Source: Solicoccozyma terricola (Eukaryota; Basidiomycota; Tremellomycetes; Filobasidiales; Piskurozymaceae). Taken from it: a stretch of 64,000 nt of DNA. Positions 24,197-36,273 of the stretch are shown piece by piece. The number at the start of each line of letters is the position of its first letter. Position 1 is the stretch's first letter. Under the pieces are notes generated by a model. The model was not told where the DNA came from, made no database searches, and was given only the letters and a program-made list of their open reading frames with translations. The DNA lies in contig BCLD01000006.1 of assembly GCA_001600875.1 (NCBI GenBank), positions 958,711 through 1,022,710 on the forward strand, read 5' to 3'. The position numbers and the translations under genes are program-made.

Positions 24197-25095
24197 GACG
24201 AGCGGACAGACGGTTGATGGCTTGATATAAGAGATGACTGTCAGTGTCCCAACTTTTTTGAAATCGAGGAGGACCAGCCCGAAAGGGGCCCCGCGTGCCC
24301 GTAAATGAGTCCCTGCCACGTCACTCTCGCCACCGCCACCGCCACCCGGTTTCAACGCCACGTCACTCATTCTTATCGCCGATACCCCTCACAAGCGCGC
24401 GCTGCGGGTGGTCCACGGCAAAGCGCACTCCTCCCATCCCAACGAATCACGTGATCACTCCCGCTGGCCCAACTCCTCCTAGGGCGGGAACACGCTGTCG
24501 ATGTTCCAACCCTAGTCGATAGCCAAATCTCTTCTTTATATTCCGTCGACGTCGAGTAAAGGTGGGTGATGGTGGATATGGTGGTGATGGTGGTGTTGGA
24601 CTGGATTGGGACTGGGGCTGGGACTGGGACTTTAGACGAGGACAAGGACAAAAGATGGACTAGCGACGTATCGGATCAGATCAACTCTCGAGAAGCACGG
24701 ACGGATGGATTACCAGTGACCACCTCTTTAACATCCTGTAGGCCGACACACCGAGGGAAGGGAAACCGGGTTAGGATTCCGGAGGTGTATTATACCTGGA
24801 AAAAGGGAGGTTGCAGACAATTACGCGGTCGAATCAACATCGAATCGGATGGAGGCCTCTCCCACATTTGATCCAAAACGAAACAATGACTGGAATACCC
24901 CAAGTCAGCAATTACCTCGTCGGGAATGGAAACGACGTCGGACTCAACGCACAATATCTCCATAGCGTACCCCGTCCCGTCCCGTTCAGTCCAACCAACA
25001 CCAAACCGCCAACCGTACCATTCCCCAAAAAACAAAACGTGCTAATCCTTCCCTCCCTCCCTTGTCTCTGCACAGAATAAAAAAAATCCACAATC
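24197..25095. promoter_or_regulatory. divergent intergenic region, Rieske/DUF455 and RPS0 promoters
   Basis: A 0.9-kb region between divergently transcribed genes with no supported coding sequence. Near 25060-25095 a pyrimidine stretch, CACAG and an A-rich leader precede the RPS0 ATG. This could be the acceptor of a 5'-UTR intron, as is common in ribosomal protein genes, but no donor is certain. Confidence 0.45.
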
Positions 25096-26560
25096 ATGGC
25101 AGACGCAAAATTCCCTTCCATCCTCTCCGCATCTCCTGAAGATATTCAGCTGATGTTGGCTGCTCAATGTCACATTGGAACTAAGAACTGTGACAAGAGT
25201 ATGGAGAACTACGTTTGGAAGAGGAGGGCCGATGGTGAGTTTTGTCTCTTCTTTTCTTTGGTTATATTCCTTTGTCGGTAATGCTGGAGGGAAATGAGTA
25301 AGAAGATGAGTGGGTGAGAGGGAGGCAGGAGGAGGGGAAATTTCGTTGAAAGTTAGATTTGAGCTGGGATATACGCCCAACTTGAGACTGGGAGGGGAAT
25401 GGTGTGGGGTGGGGACAAGCAGCGAGCGCCACGCATCTGGTCCGGATAGTGTGACTCGGGGTCCCATCAGTCAGAAGCTCAATCCAGTCTTCTTGCCATG
25501 GGGAAACGCCGTCCAGTCGTTAATCTCGTCGTGGCATGGCGCAAGAAGTTCACATACCCCCGACCCGGTCTATCATACTGACAACCTCCACCCCTTACCT
25601 TCTTCCACCAGGTATCCACGTCCTCAACGTCGGCAAGACCTGGGAGAAGATCGTTCTCGCCGCTCGAATCCTCGCCACCATCGAGAACCCAAATGACGTC
25701 TGTGTGATCAGTGCCCGACCATACGGTCACCGTGCCGTGTTGAAGTACGCTGGTTTCACCGGTGCTAACGCCATTGCCGGTCGATTGTGAGTAGAGAAAG
25801 GGAGAGTGAGGTGGATTGAGGAAGTGAAGCGAAACTGATCGGTGGAATAATTATCACAGCACCCCGGGTAACTTCACCAACTACATCACCCGTTCGTTCA
25901 AGGAGCCAAGGATCATTATCGTTACCGACCCACGAGTCGACCACCAGGCTATCCGAGAGGCCGCCTATGTCAACATCCCGTGAGTGGATGTACGAGAGTT
26001 TGGGATCTGTCGTGGTAGAGAGTCGTCTTGATTAACGCCTAGCACCCCTCAACCCACCTACCCAGCGTCATCGCCCTCTGTGACACTGACGCCTCGTTGA
26101 AGTTCGTCGACGTCGCTATCCCGACCAACAACAAGTCTCGTCACTCCATCGGTCTCATCTGGTACCTCCTCTGCCGAGAGGTCCTCCGTCTGCGAGGTAC
26201 CCTCCCCCGATCCGAGGCATGGTCCGTCCTCCCGGATTTGTTCTTCTACCGTGACCCAGAGGAGATCGAGCGAGAGGCCGCCGACAAGGCCGCCGCTGCC
26301 GCAATCGAGGCACCAGCCGAGTCAGCCGCTGCACCAGCTGCCGATTGGGACGCCCCAGCCGTCGCTGAAGGTGCCGCGTTCGCTGCTGAGCCAACTGGTC
26401 AAAGTGAGTTTGGATTTCGGGTTGGACGTGAGGTAGAATTCCACACTGACATCACTACCCGCCGTGTCTCTTTCCAGCTCTTGACTGGTCTGCCGATGCT
26501 GGTGCCGCTGACTGGACCGCCGAGGCTGCTCCCGCTGCCGCTACCACCGACCAGTGGTAA
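25096..26560 (+). CDS. RPS0: 40S ribosomal protein S0 (uS2)
   Basis: Small-subunit ribosomal protein of the uS2/laminin-receptor family, acting in 40S assembly and translation. Five exons: 25096-25234, 25612-25797, 25860-25979, 26066-26403 and 26478-26560, with GTGAGT donors. Diagnostic blocks are [66 protein letters not shown], and [20 protein letters not shown]. The tail is the usual Ala/Glu-rich extension ending ATTDQW. Codon use is strongly biased to C-ending codons, as expected for a highly expressed gene. Intron 1 is long (377 nt), which is where fungal ribosomal genes sometimes carry snoRNAs; I did not find convincing C/D or H/ACA boxes in it. Confidence 0.97.
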
Positions 26561-26981
26561 TCGCTCTCTCGCTCTTCAAAATTCATAGCATGAGGATAGG
26601 TGGGATCTTGGATGGTCAAGGGAAGTGGCCGTCTCGTATTTTTTGGGCGGGGTGTTTAGAGGAGTTGGGGGTGGGCAACTTTGTCGAGCGTTCTTTGGGC
26701 TCTGATCGGGCAAGGCATTCGTCGGATAGGATTTCATGTACTCAAACCTTTGTCTTCCTCTGGATGATGGGCTCCTTGACCTCGACATTTCAAAATCTTT
26801 TCCGAGATTTTTCTTGACCCGAGTCCAGACATGCCGGCGTAAACAGGGAATGTCACTGGACCTCCACCGCAAGTAGATTAGCCCGTCCATCATGAAAAGA
26901 CATGGGATACGGAGGGCCAGCACTCTCTCGACATCTTTGCCGGACCACGCACACATGGACTGAACTGACTGCCTGCGCACT
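26561..26981. other. intergenic between RPS0 and aminotransferase
   Basis: The RPS0 3' flank and the aminotransferase promoter. A minus-strand open frame exists but shows no domain or splice support. Confidence 0.5.
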
Positions 26982-28782
26982 ATGTCTCCCGTCGCACAGC
27001 ATCCCGAACAGCGCCCAACTGACCTCCTGTATAGGAACCTCAGTGGTCGGCAGCCAGAGATCGTCGTGGCCGCACAGGGAAGCTATCTCACTCTGGATGA
27101 CGGTCGACAGTGAGTAGATGATGACAGTGCGAGATCACTGCAGGATCGTTCTGATCACCCCTCATGCTGTTTTCAGAATCTTGGACGCCTGTGCGGGAGC
27201 TGCGGTGGCGAGCATCGGACATGGCGATAGGAGGGTCATCGAAGCTGTCACCAAGCAAATGACGCAATTGTCTTACCATCACACTTCCAGGTTGACCAAT
27301 CGTGTAGGCCCGGGCTGGGACGTTTCACAAGAGAAGCTCACTCTAAGTTCTCCCAGCTCCACAGGCCGCTGAAGAGCTTGCGAATGTCTTGGTAGGTCAC
27401 CGACCTGGAGGTCTTTCCAAAGCGATCTTCCTGTCGTCCGGCAGTGAAGCCAACGAGACAGCTATCAAACTGGCCAGGCAATACTTTTACGAGATTGGGC
27501 AACTGGAGCGTATCAATATAGTCTCCCGTCATAACAGCTACCACGGCAACTCGATTGGTTGTGTCTCTCTGACTGGAATTCCTGTGAGTGTTCGGACGGG
27601 AAGACGCCGTGTGCAAGGAGACTGATGTTGACGGACGACCTCGCCACAGAGCCGACGAAAGTACTTTGAGCCCATTCTCATGCAGACCATGTCTCGAGTG
27701 TCGCCTTGCTACCCATACCGCCACAAGAAAACCACGGATGAGGCATATGCGCAAGAACTTGCAGACGAACTTGAGCAGGAGTTCTTGCGACTGGGTCCTC
27801 AGACAGTGGCGGCATTCTTCGTCGAGACGGGTGGGTCGAGAATTATTTTCTTAGTCTGCAATCAGGGGCTAACTGGGTGCAATACCAGTCGTTGGAGCTG
27901 CTGCCGGCAACCTCGTGGCGGTTCCTGGGTACTTTAAGAAGATTAGAGAGGTATGCGACCGGCACGGCGTTCTGCTGATCCTGGATGAGATTATGTGTGG
28001 AATGGGCAGAACGGGCAAGCTACATGCATGGGAATGGGAAGGTTCGTGATCGACGTTCATCGCCTTCAGGCACGTCTGACGTAGTCCGACATTGCCAGGC
28101 GTCGTCCCAGACATACAGACCATAGGCAAGGGTCTCAACGGAGGATACCAAGCTCTTTCCGCCGTGCTCATGCAACAGAAAATCGTGGACTGCCTGAAGA
28201 GTGGAACAGGCGCTTTCGCCAACGGCCAGACCTTTCAGTGTCATCCCGCGGCAGCCGCGGCAGGCTTAGCTGTCATGCAGGTGTTCGAGTCTGACAATGT
28301 GATCGAAAACTGTCGGCAACGGGGCAAGGAGGTGAGAAGACGTTGAGAGGTTCTCTTTGGTGGGAATTGAGTGTTCGTATCCCGGTTACAGCTCTTGGAG
28401 CAGCTTCAAGCTGCCGTGGGTGAACATCCCAACGTAGGCGAAATCAGGTACGTCCGCAAATCAGCACGAGAACTCGACACTTCTGACTGGTGGTTGCAAC
28501 AGAGGGCGAGGCTTGTTCTTGTCCATTGAATTTGTCCAGGACAAAGTCACGAAAGAGACGTTCCCAGTGACGGTGCCCATTGCCGCCATACTCGACGATG
28601 CTCTCTTCGCCCACGGCGTATCTATATATTCGGGCTTTGGAAAGGGTACCGCAGATGGAATCGTGGGCGATCATATCCTGTTCTCACCCCCTCTCACGAT
28701 TACGAGCGACGAGGTGCAGATTGTCGTGGCGGCCGTCAAGGCAGTGGTAGACGACGTGTTTAGACGGCTCGGACAGTCATAA
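26982..28782 (+). CDS. class III PLP-dependent aminotransferase
   Basis: Transfers an amino group with pyridoxal phosphate; relatives act on ornithine, GABA, beta-alanine or dialkylglycines, and the substrate is not decided here. The start at 26982 opens TDLLYRNLSGRQPEIVV. Family blocks in order: LDACAGAAVASIGHGD, IFLSSGSEANETAIKLAR (cofactor loop), SRHNSYHGNS, GVLLILDEIMCGMGRTGK (with the Asp contacting PLP), and the Schiff-base Lys in DIQTIGKGLNGGY, then GQTFQCHPAAAAAGLAVMQ and RGRGLFLSIEF. About seven short introns interrupt it, near 27112-27177, 27291-27361, 27582-27652, 27831-27888, 28041-28096, 28333-28390 and 28449-28501. Length is normal for the family. It converges with an amino-acid-type permease 74 bp away, which suggests but does not prove a shared substrate. 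Confidence 0.9.
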
Positions 28783-28855
28783 ATAAGTCTCTTAAATATA
28801 TCTGCTACTGGTACACGCCGATGCTCTTGAAGACCATAGCTACGAATCATATTAC

Positions 28856-31434
28856 CTACATTTCAGACATTGCATGCTCGCCACTTGCTACTTTTCCTGG
28901 GGGGGCAACATCGGCAAAGATGACGATGTTTTTCGGTCCGGTAAAGTGCTTCCTGCCGTCAACGATCCATGTGACAGCGCACATCAGGGTGACGATTGCG
29001 ACGACGACGATGACATAGTTCATGGTCGGTCCAGTGACTGTGAAAATGGTTCCCAGTCAGCCAGAGTCTCGATCAGACGTGGGGGCGTCGCCCAAGTAAC
29101 TCACCAGGCAGTGCACCTGGGAAGACGAAGAAGACACTGGTAACGATAGCGAAGATGAGAGCGCAAACGTTGATGATGGCTGTGCAGAGGACATGTTCTG
29201 TCAGATTGATTCAACGAAAAATGATCCACTCTACTCTCCAACTCACGCCTGAACTTTCCAAGAGTGAAGGTCCTGACGGGATAGCCAGCTGGCTCAAGGA
29301 CCTCGTTACCGCGGAACAACACAAGAGCGACTGCGAGGAGACAACAACATCAGCTCCTCGAAAGCAAAAAGGTCTGTTTCTCACGGCACTTACTGGTGAT
29401 GATGTAACTGATTTGAACGAGAACGACCGACGCGGAAAGAATGGCATTGAGAGCAGCAGAAGATCCGAGGCTGGAGAAGCGGAGCCCAATGTCAGCATTA
29501 TACAACCACGTTGTATGGACGGGGACAACACTCACAAGATCAATCCGAAAACGATAACCCAGCCGCTGACAAACGCGATAGCCCAAACAGGGACCTTCAA
29601 AACCGGGTGAATCCTAGTGAATGGCTCGGAGATCCTGCCGAAAAGACGATCACGAGCGACGGCCATGGTCATACGGGAAGCGATGGTCATTAAACCTTGG
29701 GTGGCGAAGGCCATGGCTGCGAATAAAGGTCAGTGAGACAATGAACGGGGAATAGTCGTGATCGGACATCAAACTCACAGCAGATGTTGAAGAGTAACAG
29801 ACAGGTAGCTCCGGCCATAGACCTGGTAGCCTGGTAATAGATGGTCAAGAGGGGGCCGGATGTTGAAGAGATGACCGCGTCGAAATCAGTGAGACAGAAG
29901 AGGAGGACCATGATGAAGATCCAGGAAGAGAGGGCTCCAAGGAATACGGCCAAGACCATGGTTCGTGGGGCGTTGATACTTGGACCTGGAAGGGTGGCGA
30001 GGGGTGAAAGAAACAAAGTCAGCGGAGAGAATCTATGCTTGAGGCCAGGACAGCAGACTTACGAGGCATCTCCTCGATCATGTGACTGATAGCGTCGAAA
30101 CCAGTGAGACCGAAAGTGCTTTGAAGTAGACCAAGGATGAAGGCGACACCAGCTGGCCATCCTGTCTCATTTTGGAATGTAGCGAAGACGAAGCTAGCCG
30201 GCTGATAGTTACCTTTTGCAGTGGATAAGATGGTGATTGCGATCTGGATGGACACGCAAGTTACACCGTCAGTCAAAATGTGGTGGGAAAACGCCCGCCG
30301 CGTATCGAATACACACCACGACAGCACCTCCGAGAGCCCACCAAATGGCAACCCTGTCAATCATAGGTAACAGCCTGACCGCGAAAGTGTTGAGGAGGAA
30401 AGCACCGATGGTGAAACCTAGATAGATCAAGAAGATCTGGTAGGGTTTCGATTCGAAATCTGGGTGCCAGAACGTAATGAGGCTGAGGGAGGGGGAGTAC
30501 GGAAGCTGTTAATACAGGCACTCCATGGTCTGACATGATTTGGCGGTACATGCACTCACGGGACAATCAAGTTTGCACCAAGAGAAGAACCAGTAGCAGC
30601 TAATGAAACCCATCCAGCAGTTGCCATCCAACCAGTGACGAATGACAAACTGCTCTTCCAGCCTTCCGGTGCCATGATGTCTATGCGAAGCGGCAGCGAT
30701 TCATAAAAAACCATCAGCGTTTTTTCGCTGAATTTTTGTCACGAGGATGTGTGCGTATTTTTTTGGGAAGAGGGGGGGGGGGGGGAGAGTCGAGGTGTTA
30801 CTCACAGACCCATTCATATTGACCTCCGGCGGTAGGATAGACATGGCAGATCTCGGCGCTACGTAGATAAAAGAAAGGGAAATCAGGAACAATTGTCGGG
30901 CCACCGCCACCTATCATTTGAACTTTGGAAAAAAGAGAGCGGGCAGGAACTCACAGAGACGCAGCCATACATAGAGTACCGCATGCACTGACGATTATAC
31001 CGTATATCATAGCGACGGGACCACCGGATGGAAGTACAAGAGATAAGCTGGAGGGGACGAAAAAAGAAGGAGGGGGAGGATAAAGTGAATAAGGGGAGAT
31101 TGACAAATGTACGATGTTCCTTGACTCACGAAGCGGACCTAGTCAAAGAGGCACATGTATCGTCAATATGGACCTCATCAAACCCTCTCAAACCGCACAA
31201 GGAATCCAGTACTCACATCGCAGTGATTGAATTCAAACAAGTCAATGCGATACCCAAACAATCCCAGAATGTGAAATTCCGTTCCAGAGCTACATGATGT
31301 CCTACGATGAGATGATCTGGAGTTTCGTCCGGACATACATGAGTGTGTGGTGCGGATAATGACTCTCGACGTGCGAGTGCGAGTCCATCTGAGACGGTAG
31401 CGTTGCTTGTGGTATCGCTCTTGTGGTCCTTCAT
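28856..31434 (-). CDS. APC-superfamily amino acid/GABA/choline-type permease
   Basis: A plasma-membrane transporter of the fungal GABA/choline permease group (UGA4/HNM1-like). The start at 31434 precedes a hydrophilic N-terminus ending in ALERNFTFWDCLGIALT. Then come a 9-nt microexon (31130-31138) and LPSGGPVAMIYGIIVSACG, AEICHVYPTAGGQYEWV, and FVTGWMATAGWVSLAATGSS. Downstream, TGFDAISHMIEEMPR is the conserved TM6-TM8 motif; APRTMVLAVFLGALSSWIF and FATQGLMTIASRMTMAVARD follow. The last exon is YVIVVVAIVTLMCAVTWIVDG with ARKxxTGP-like GRKHFTGPK. Twelve transmembrane segments are expected across about 12 exons. The exon near 30060-30240 includes LLQSTFGLTGFDAI. Substrate is uncertain. Confidence 0.9.
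31130..31138 (-). other. 9-nt microexon of the permease
   Basis: Nine bases flanked by TAG and GTGAGT. The previous exon ends in AT and the next starts with C. Inclusion gives the run AMSASLSLVLPSGG, matching the spacing of homologues before the conserved LPSGGP motif; skipping it also keeps the frame. Confidence 0.75.
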
Positions 31435-32844
31435 TTTGAGTGAGGAAGGGATGTCAAGTCTAGGATTGAGGTGAGATAGATTGGGAGTTGAGGATGGTAA
31501 ACGACGGTTGAAAACGATGCAGGTCGAGATGAGGTTTGTGTTTTTGCGGGGCAACGAAGAAAGGTCCTCGAAAAAGTCGCTTGTATGAGGAGATAAACTG
31601 GGGACTGTTTTATACGAAGCTAGGATAGGCTTGAGAGTGGGGTTTCGGGGATGTTAGGGATCGGTTAAGATGGGAAGCTGGAGGCCCAAAAGGAAAAAAG
31701 AAAAAAAATGCCTCTCCTAGACTGGTATCCGGGGTGTGGACCCGGGGGGGAGAGGGGGACTTACGCATCGCTTGCGAGGGCAAGGATGAGAGTGATAACA
31801 AATATCTCTATATCTGGGACGGAAGAAGTAAGCCTAGAACTTTTTGACGTCCTGGTCATCGCCCGTCCCCTGCGTCCCAGGCCGAAAAAGCTGCACCGAT
31901 TTACACATGGTTTCACTGGGGTGCATTGCCGTCTACTGCATGGCTCTTGCCGACGCTTGGACTAAATGGGGCCATTAATAGACGCGTGGCTGTTTCACCT
32001 TTGGGAACACGTATCAAATTCGTATGCCTTGCTTAAAAGTAGGATCTGATTTGAACCCGCAGATTAGTCAAAAGAGTTCCTCCTCCGAAGAGCCGAACAG
32101 CAAACGGTTACTTTGTCCGGAATTGGCCGGTGTAAAGGATACGGCCTCCTATCGCCACCTCCTCGCAAGGTGGGTGGTCATTCTTAGTAATACTTGGACG
32201 GCTTTTGGACTGCCGATATGATTGTAGGTGACACTATCTGTGGGAACTCTTGCAAACGAGTTTCAGTTCTATATTCGTACTCACCGTAGCTGTGAAGTAA
32301 TATCCGATGTATGTTTGATGTGTTGAGGTAGTAAGCCCAACTCAAGAGTACAATCGGAGAGATCAGATGTCGACGGCAAGTATGAGTCATGGAATGATAA
32401 TCATTAACAGTGTTACGACCGGACCTTGATGATGTCAAGGTATGGGTGTGCAAGCACACAGGATGTGGTCGGAAGGAATTGTGGAATGGATGGTAATGGG
32501 GTCTACTCTGGTTGCCAACTCAGAGTTGCAGCAAAGAATCACTTGACCAAGGTGAAGTCATCCTTCTACTATACACGGTCGCATTTGCTGTTCACTTGCA
32601 ATTCTCCTCACCATCCTCCCTCCCCTTGTTTCTTCCCGTTTGTATGGTGTTCCTCTAGACTTGCACTGATTCACATGTTCCATCTCTTGGAACCGGGATA
32701 CTTTGGTCGACAGAATTCAGTGGGTGCCGGATGATGTTAGTACCGACTTTTCGCTACCATGCTTTGCTACCATTGTTTCCACTCGATAACCACTCTCATA
32801 CGCATCTCAACCCACCATCCAATCACCCACCATCCATCGGTACC
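31435..32844. other. left border of the LTR island; no supported gene
   Basis: The permease promoter followed by about 1.2 kb in which I see no conserved coding sequence, tRNA or terminal repeat. Base composition becomes more AT-rich toward the right. Confidence 0.45.
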
Positions 32845-33098
32845 ATGACTTCCCACCGCAACCCACTCAAGTACCTCGGTATCGACAGACAATCTCAATT
32901 GTCCAGCCCAAGATCCAGTGTTGTTGCAAACTCTGAACCAGATCGGCCTGTTGAAGACCACAAGAGGCCGATGGGAGTGCAGCCACCCCATGTGCATCTA
33001 CTGGAACCCGAGAGGCAGTCTGAAGTTGTACGGCATCATAACCCAACCGGAATTGACGAGGTCCAGCCAAGGATTGAGGTTGGAATTGAGACGGAGAC
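32845..33098 (+). pseudogene. short unidentified reading frame cut by LTR fragment
   Basis: A frame beginning MTSHRNPLKYLG, hydrophilic and with no recognised domain, runs directly into a group C LTR start at 33099. It may be a truncated island gene. Support is only its length and its position next to the insertion. Confidence 0.25.
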
Positions 33099-33179
33099 TG
33101 TCAGGTGCTGGTTGTTCGTAGACTTAGCGGCTTCCGGACTACTCGTTTAACAAGATAGGACTGAAAGGCTTAATCCGAA
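33099..33179 (+). mobile_element. group C LTR fragment
   Basis: Begins TGTCAGGTGCTGG and matches the first 80 or so bases of the LTR at 55795-57098 (through CTTAATCCGAAG), then diverges. It is a truncated 5' LTR end. Confidence 0.8.
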
Positions 33180-33603
33180 GTACTGGGTCCTGGTTCGGAC
33201 ACGACACACTTCGGTTGGGACACCACACATCCTTATCAATATCAATACTTTATGACATGTATTTGACATTTTCAGCCTTCCTGAGCTGGGAAGATGCCCA
33301 ATCCTCTCAAAACTTGCTCAACATCTTCCCTGAGATCCAAGCCTTCTGCTGGTTGATCAGCAGGGCTGAAATCCACGTCTTAACTAGCTGGGAAGTGTTC
33401 TCCATAGTAGGTGAGGAAGTCAGCCTCCGATTGCACCACCTGTGAAGATGAACCTGCTATGGGAGTTGGGCTGTCCTTGTTGGGACAGTTGCGGCGATTG
33501 TGTCCGGGCCTTGCACAGAGTCCACAGTTCCTTTGGCTTGACTGAGCATGAGCGACATGCTCAAAAAGAGATGGATCTCGTTGGGTACTCCTATTTCTGG
33601 CTC

Positions 33604-33850
33604 TGTAACGATCTAACGACGATCATCACACCCGAGGATAGACGAGTCACTTGACTCTCTATTCGATATCGATCAGCATCCGTGGGGTCTAGGCGTATCC
33701 GGATGGAGTCGGGTGGATCCGCGTAGATTCATCTTCACGTGTGCGTGTGTGTGTGTGAGCGGAGCTGCTCCATTAGTGTGTCTACGTTCGAGTGCCTACG
33801 GCAATGGTCGGTCGGTAACAACAGACTAATTGTGTGAACATAGGACGCCA
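33604..33850 (+). mobile_element. diverged group A LTR fragment
   Basis: Starts TGTAACGATCTAACG, like the LTRs at 36274 and 40197, followed by a diverged version of the ACTCTCTATnCnATnnnCGATCAG region and of the CTACG...GGCAATGGTCGGTCG region. The right end is not identifiable, so the end coordinate is approximate. Confidence 0.6.
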
Positions 33851-34181
33851 ACGATGAATGGTCTGTTTCTCTCCGTTGTTCAGTATTTTAGTTAACAAAT
33901 TGAATGAGAGATATATAATGTTGTCTACGACGTATCATTTCTTTCCAGATCCAGCCTTCTCGAGTTCGAGTTCCTGGATTTCTCGAAGGTCAGGCAAAAT
34001 TCCTTTCGCACAGAGTTCACAAATCTTGCCCTCAACCATATACTGTGTCCTTCCCATCATTGTGGCCAACGTTTGAGTAATTCCCACTCCTGTGAAACAT
34101 CCGAATACCATTGAATAAGTCAGCAGCAACAAAACTTCCGCAAAGGGCCCAATGTGATTTCGTCATCCTTTCGCCTTCGAG

Positions 34182-34400
34182 TGTCGGAACCACAGTCACA
34201 TGACTGCGGAAGCGGAAGCGCCCCAACCCTTTTCTCATCTCAACTCCTCGGAACCCCCCTATCCTCTCTTTCTCATCCCTGCATCACAGAGTGCATTGTA
34301 CTGAGATAGAGAAGNATAGGTGAGTTCTTATCCCTGCATCACAGAGTGCATTGTACTGAGATAGAGAAGGATAGTTCTATACCTATATCATATTACAACA
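34182..34400 (+). mobile_element. group D solo LTR 1, TSD TCGAG
   Basis: Begins TGTCGGAACCACAGTCACAT and ends CATATTACAACA. TCGAG lies immediately on both sides (34177-34181 and 34401-34405). It contains a 39-bp internal duplication (34276-34314 and 34331-34369) with an ambiguous base between, so part of its extra length over LTR 2 may be an assembly artefact. Confidence 0.9.
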
Positions 34401-35196
34401 TCGAGAAACCCCACTATCGAGATAACAAAATCCGCGCATGATATCCACGGTTCTTGTGTCAACTGTCGATTGGGAAGGAGTAGATATTGTCGATGCAGAT
34501 TGTACCTGAAGACTCGCTCGCTTAGAAGACGACAGAGGAAGAAGGAGACCCGTTCAGAATTGTCGTAGTCTATGCCACCCACATCAACAAGGAAGTCTTC
34601 CATCCTGTGTCTTGCACTGGCGGAACTTTTGAACCGGTTTCCATTCGTATTGTTGACTGGTTGATCAAAGAACACACATGCTAGATGCTCGAAGAACGCA
34701 TCCGGATCACTTGGCGAGATGCAGCATTGGCTGTTGAGGCGAATCCAGTCACGCCGAGATGGATGCCCACTGTATCGATGATCAGACCTGCAATGGAGCC
34801 GAGGGTCTTCTGTTCCCTCCTAATATTCTCCAGTTTTTCGAAAACGATCCATCGCATGAAATCCTCGGCCGAGATTTTGAAATACTAAGCATACAGTCAG
34901 CTACGAACCTGCGAGACATCCTCCATGAAATGGGTCACCTTGGTAGCCCACTTCTAAGCTCGCACATGTAAGCGTTGACTTGTGAATGGTTTTGTTTGGA
35001 GCATTGAAATCTTGATGGGAGATGGGACCCTTGAAATACTGAATGATTTGTTTGTTAACAGGGAAAGCCCAATGAGGAGAAGAGGTAGTGATTGGTCAGT
35101 TGAGTGAGATCTTGAAGTCTTTGGGACTAAGAACAGGACCCAATAAGGATCTAATGTGGTTTCGAAGATGACTCTCTGACTCACAGATGATCTATG

Positions 35197-35354
35197 TGTC
35201 GGAACCACAGTCACATGACTGCGGAAGCGCCCCAACCCTTTTCTCATCTCAACTCCTCGGAACCCCCCTATCCTCTCTTTCTCATCCCTGCATCACAGAG
35301 TGCATTGTACTGAGATAGAGAAGGATAGTTCTATACCTATATCATATTACAACA
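35197..35354 (+). mobile_element. group D solo LTR 2, TSD CTATG
   Basis: A 158-bp copy of the same TG...CA element, flanked by CTATG at 35192-35196 and 35355-35359. It is nearly identical to LTR 1 outside the duplication, which implies recent insertion. Different target duplications on the two copies show independent insertions, not the two ends of one element. Confidence 0.92.
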
Positions 35355-36273
35355 CTATGTCACGGACCTTGATTCATGACAATCTAAATTGTACCTCTTG
35401 AGAATGGAGGGTAAGCTGATGAGAACATTCAAGGCACAAGGTTAGCCTCGCAGAATGTGAGACTGATAACGATGCCACACCAACCTACCTCGTGTTCCTC
35501 ATTGAGGTAGTAAAGCACCAAAGATTGATGAAACACAAACTTGTGAATAGTCGTCTTCGTTGGCGTCTCCAATTTCTGTACATGGGGGAGGAATGCCACC
35601 AAGCTTGTAGCTACGACTAATTCGTGCATAGAGACCCCGCCGAGGTGGAAGAAGACCTCTTCGGGAACTTCTGAAAGTCCTTGACACAAAGCCTTGTTGA
35701 CGGCAGCTAAGACATCGGCAACAGCAGGAAATTTAGTGGTAGGGTCCTTTCGGGTGAAGTTTGCACTGAAGTAATCTGCAACCTCCTCTGCAATCCATTC
35801 CCATCGTTTTTGGATTGTACTGTGCAGAGAGAGAGAGAGAGCACATTGGATCAGCTGCCAGAAGGATGGCCTTTGCGGGTCACTCACACTTCGCTATCAA
35901 TACAATTCTTGTTAGGGTTTTCCTTCTTCAATCTCGTCAGTCGGCGATCAATTTAACCTAGAACAGACAATCCAGGGTGATGCGGACTAACAGTGTATAT
36001 GATCATACATCTCCTGATCCAAGTCTGATCGATCGCCTTTCTTGGGAGCGAATGCATCGAGGTGTTGTTCTATTTCCTTCTTGAGAGCTTTCCATCCGTT
36101 GCCCAGATCGAGAGTGCGCTCTGTTTCGGCCGCTCCACACTCTTAATAGAATACACAACTATCCATGATCTCGCCGAAAGTGAAGGATGACATGTTGGAC
36201 GAACAAGGAGCTGTGATGTGATCTAGGAGGTACTTGGAATGGATGTCTAGATAATTGTATAATGGAAGATATG

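Larger units (their letters stand above)
33935..36200 (-). pseudogene. unidentified island gene interrupted by two group D LTRs
   Basis: Minus-strand coding blocks without a recognised domain. From upstream: LDLGNGWKALKKEIEQHLDA (near 36070), WEWIAEEVADYFSANF (near 35780), HKFVFHQSLVLYYLNEEHE (near 35520), AEDFMRWIVFEKLENIRREQ (near 34830), DAFFEHLACVFFDQPVNN (near 34670), and VSFFLCRLLSERVFRYNL (near 34520). The last is followed by a coding run that is broken by the LTR at 34182-34400. Removing that LTR and one copy of its TCGAG duplication makes the frame continuous into MTKSHWALCGSF. A C-terminal frame stops at 33935. A second LTR at 35197-35354 interrupts it again. The start is uncertain. 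Function unknown. Confidence 0.45.

Noticed and set aside
25235..25611. snoRNA in RPS0 intron 1
   Set aside because: The length is suggestive, but I found no paired C/D boxes or H/ACA box with a plausible hairpin; a covariance search would decide.
26576..26980. 134-codon minus-strand frame after RPS0
   Set aside because: Arg/Ser-rich with no domain, and it covers the RPS0 3' flank and the aminotransferase promoter.
34182..35354. One small retrotransposon with 5' and 3' LTRs
   Set aside because: Each LTR has its own exact target duplication (TCGAG, CTATG), so they are separate insertions, and the DNA between them is coding-like.
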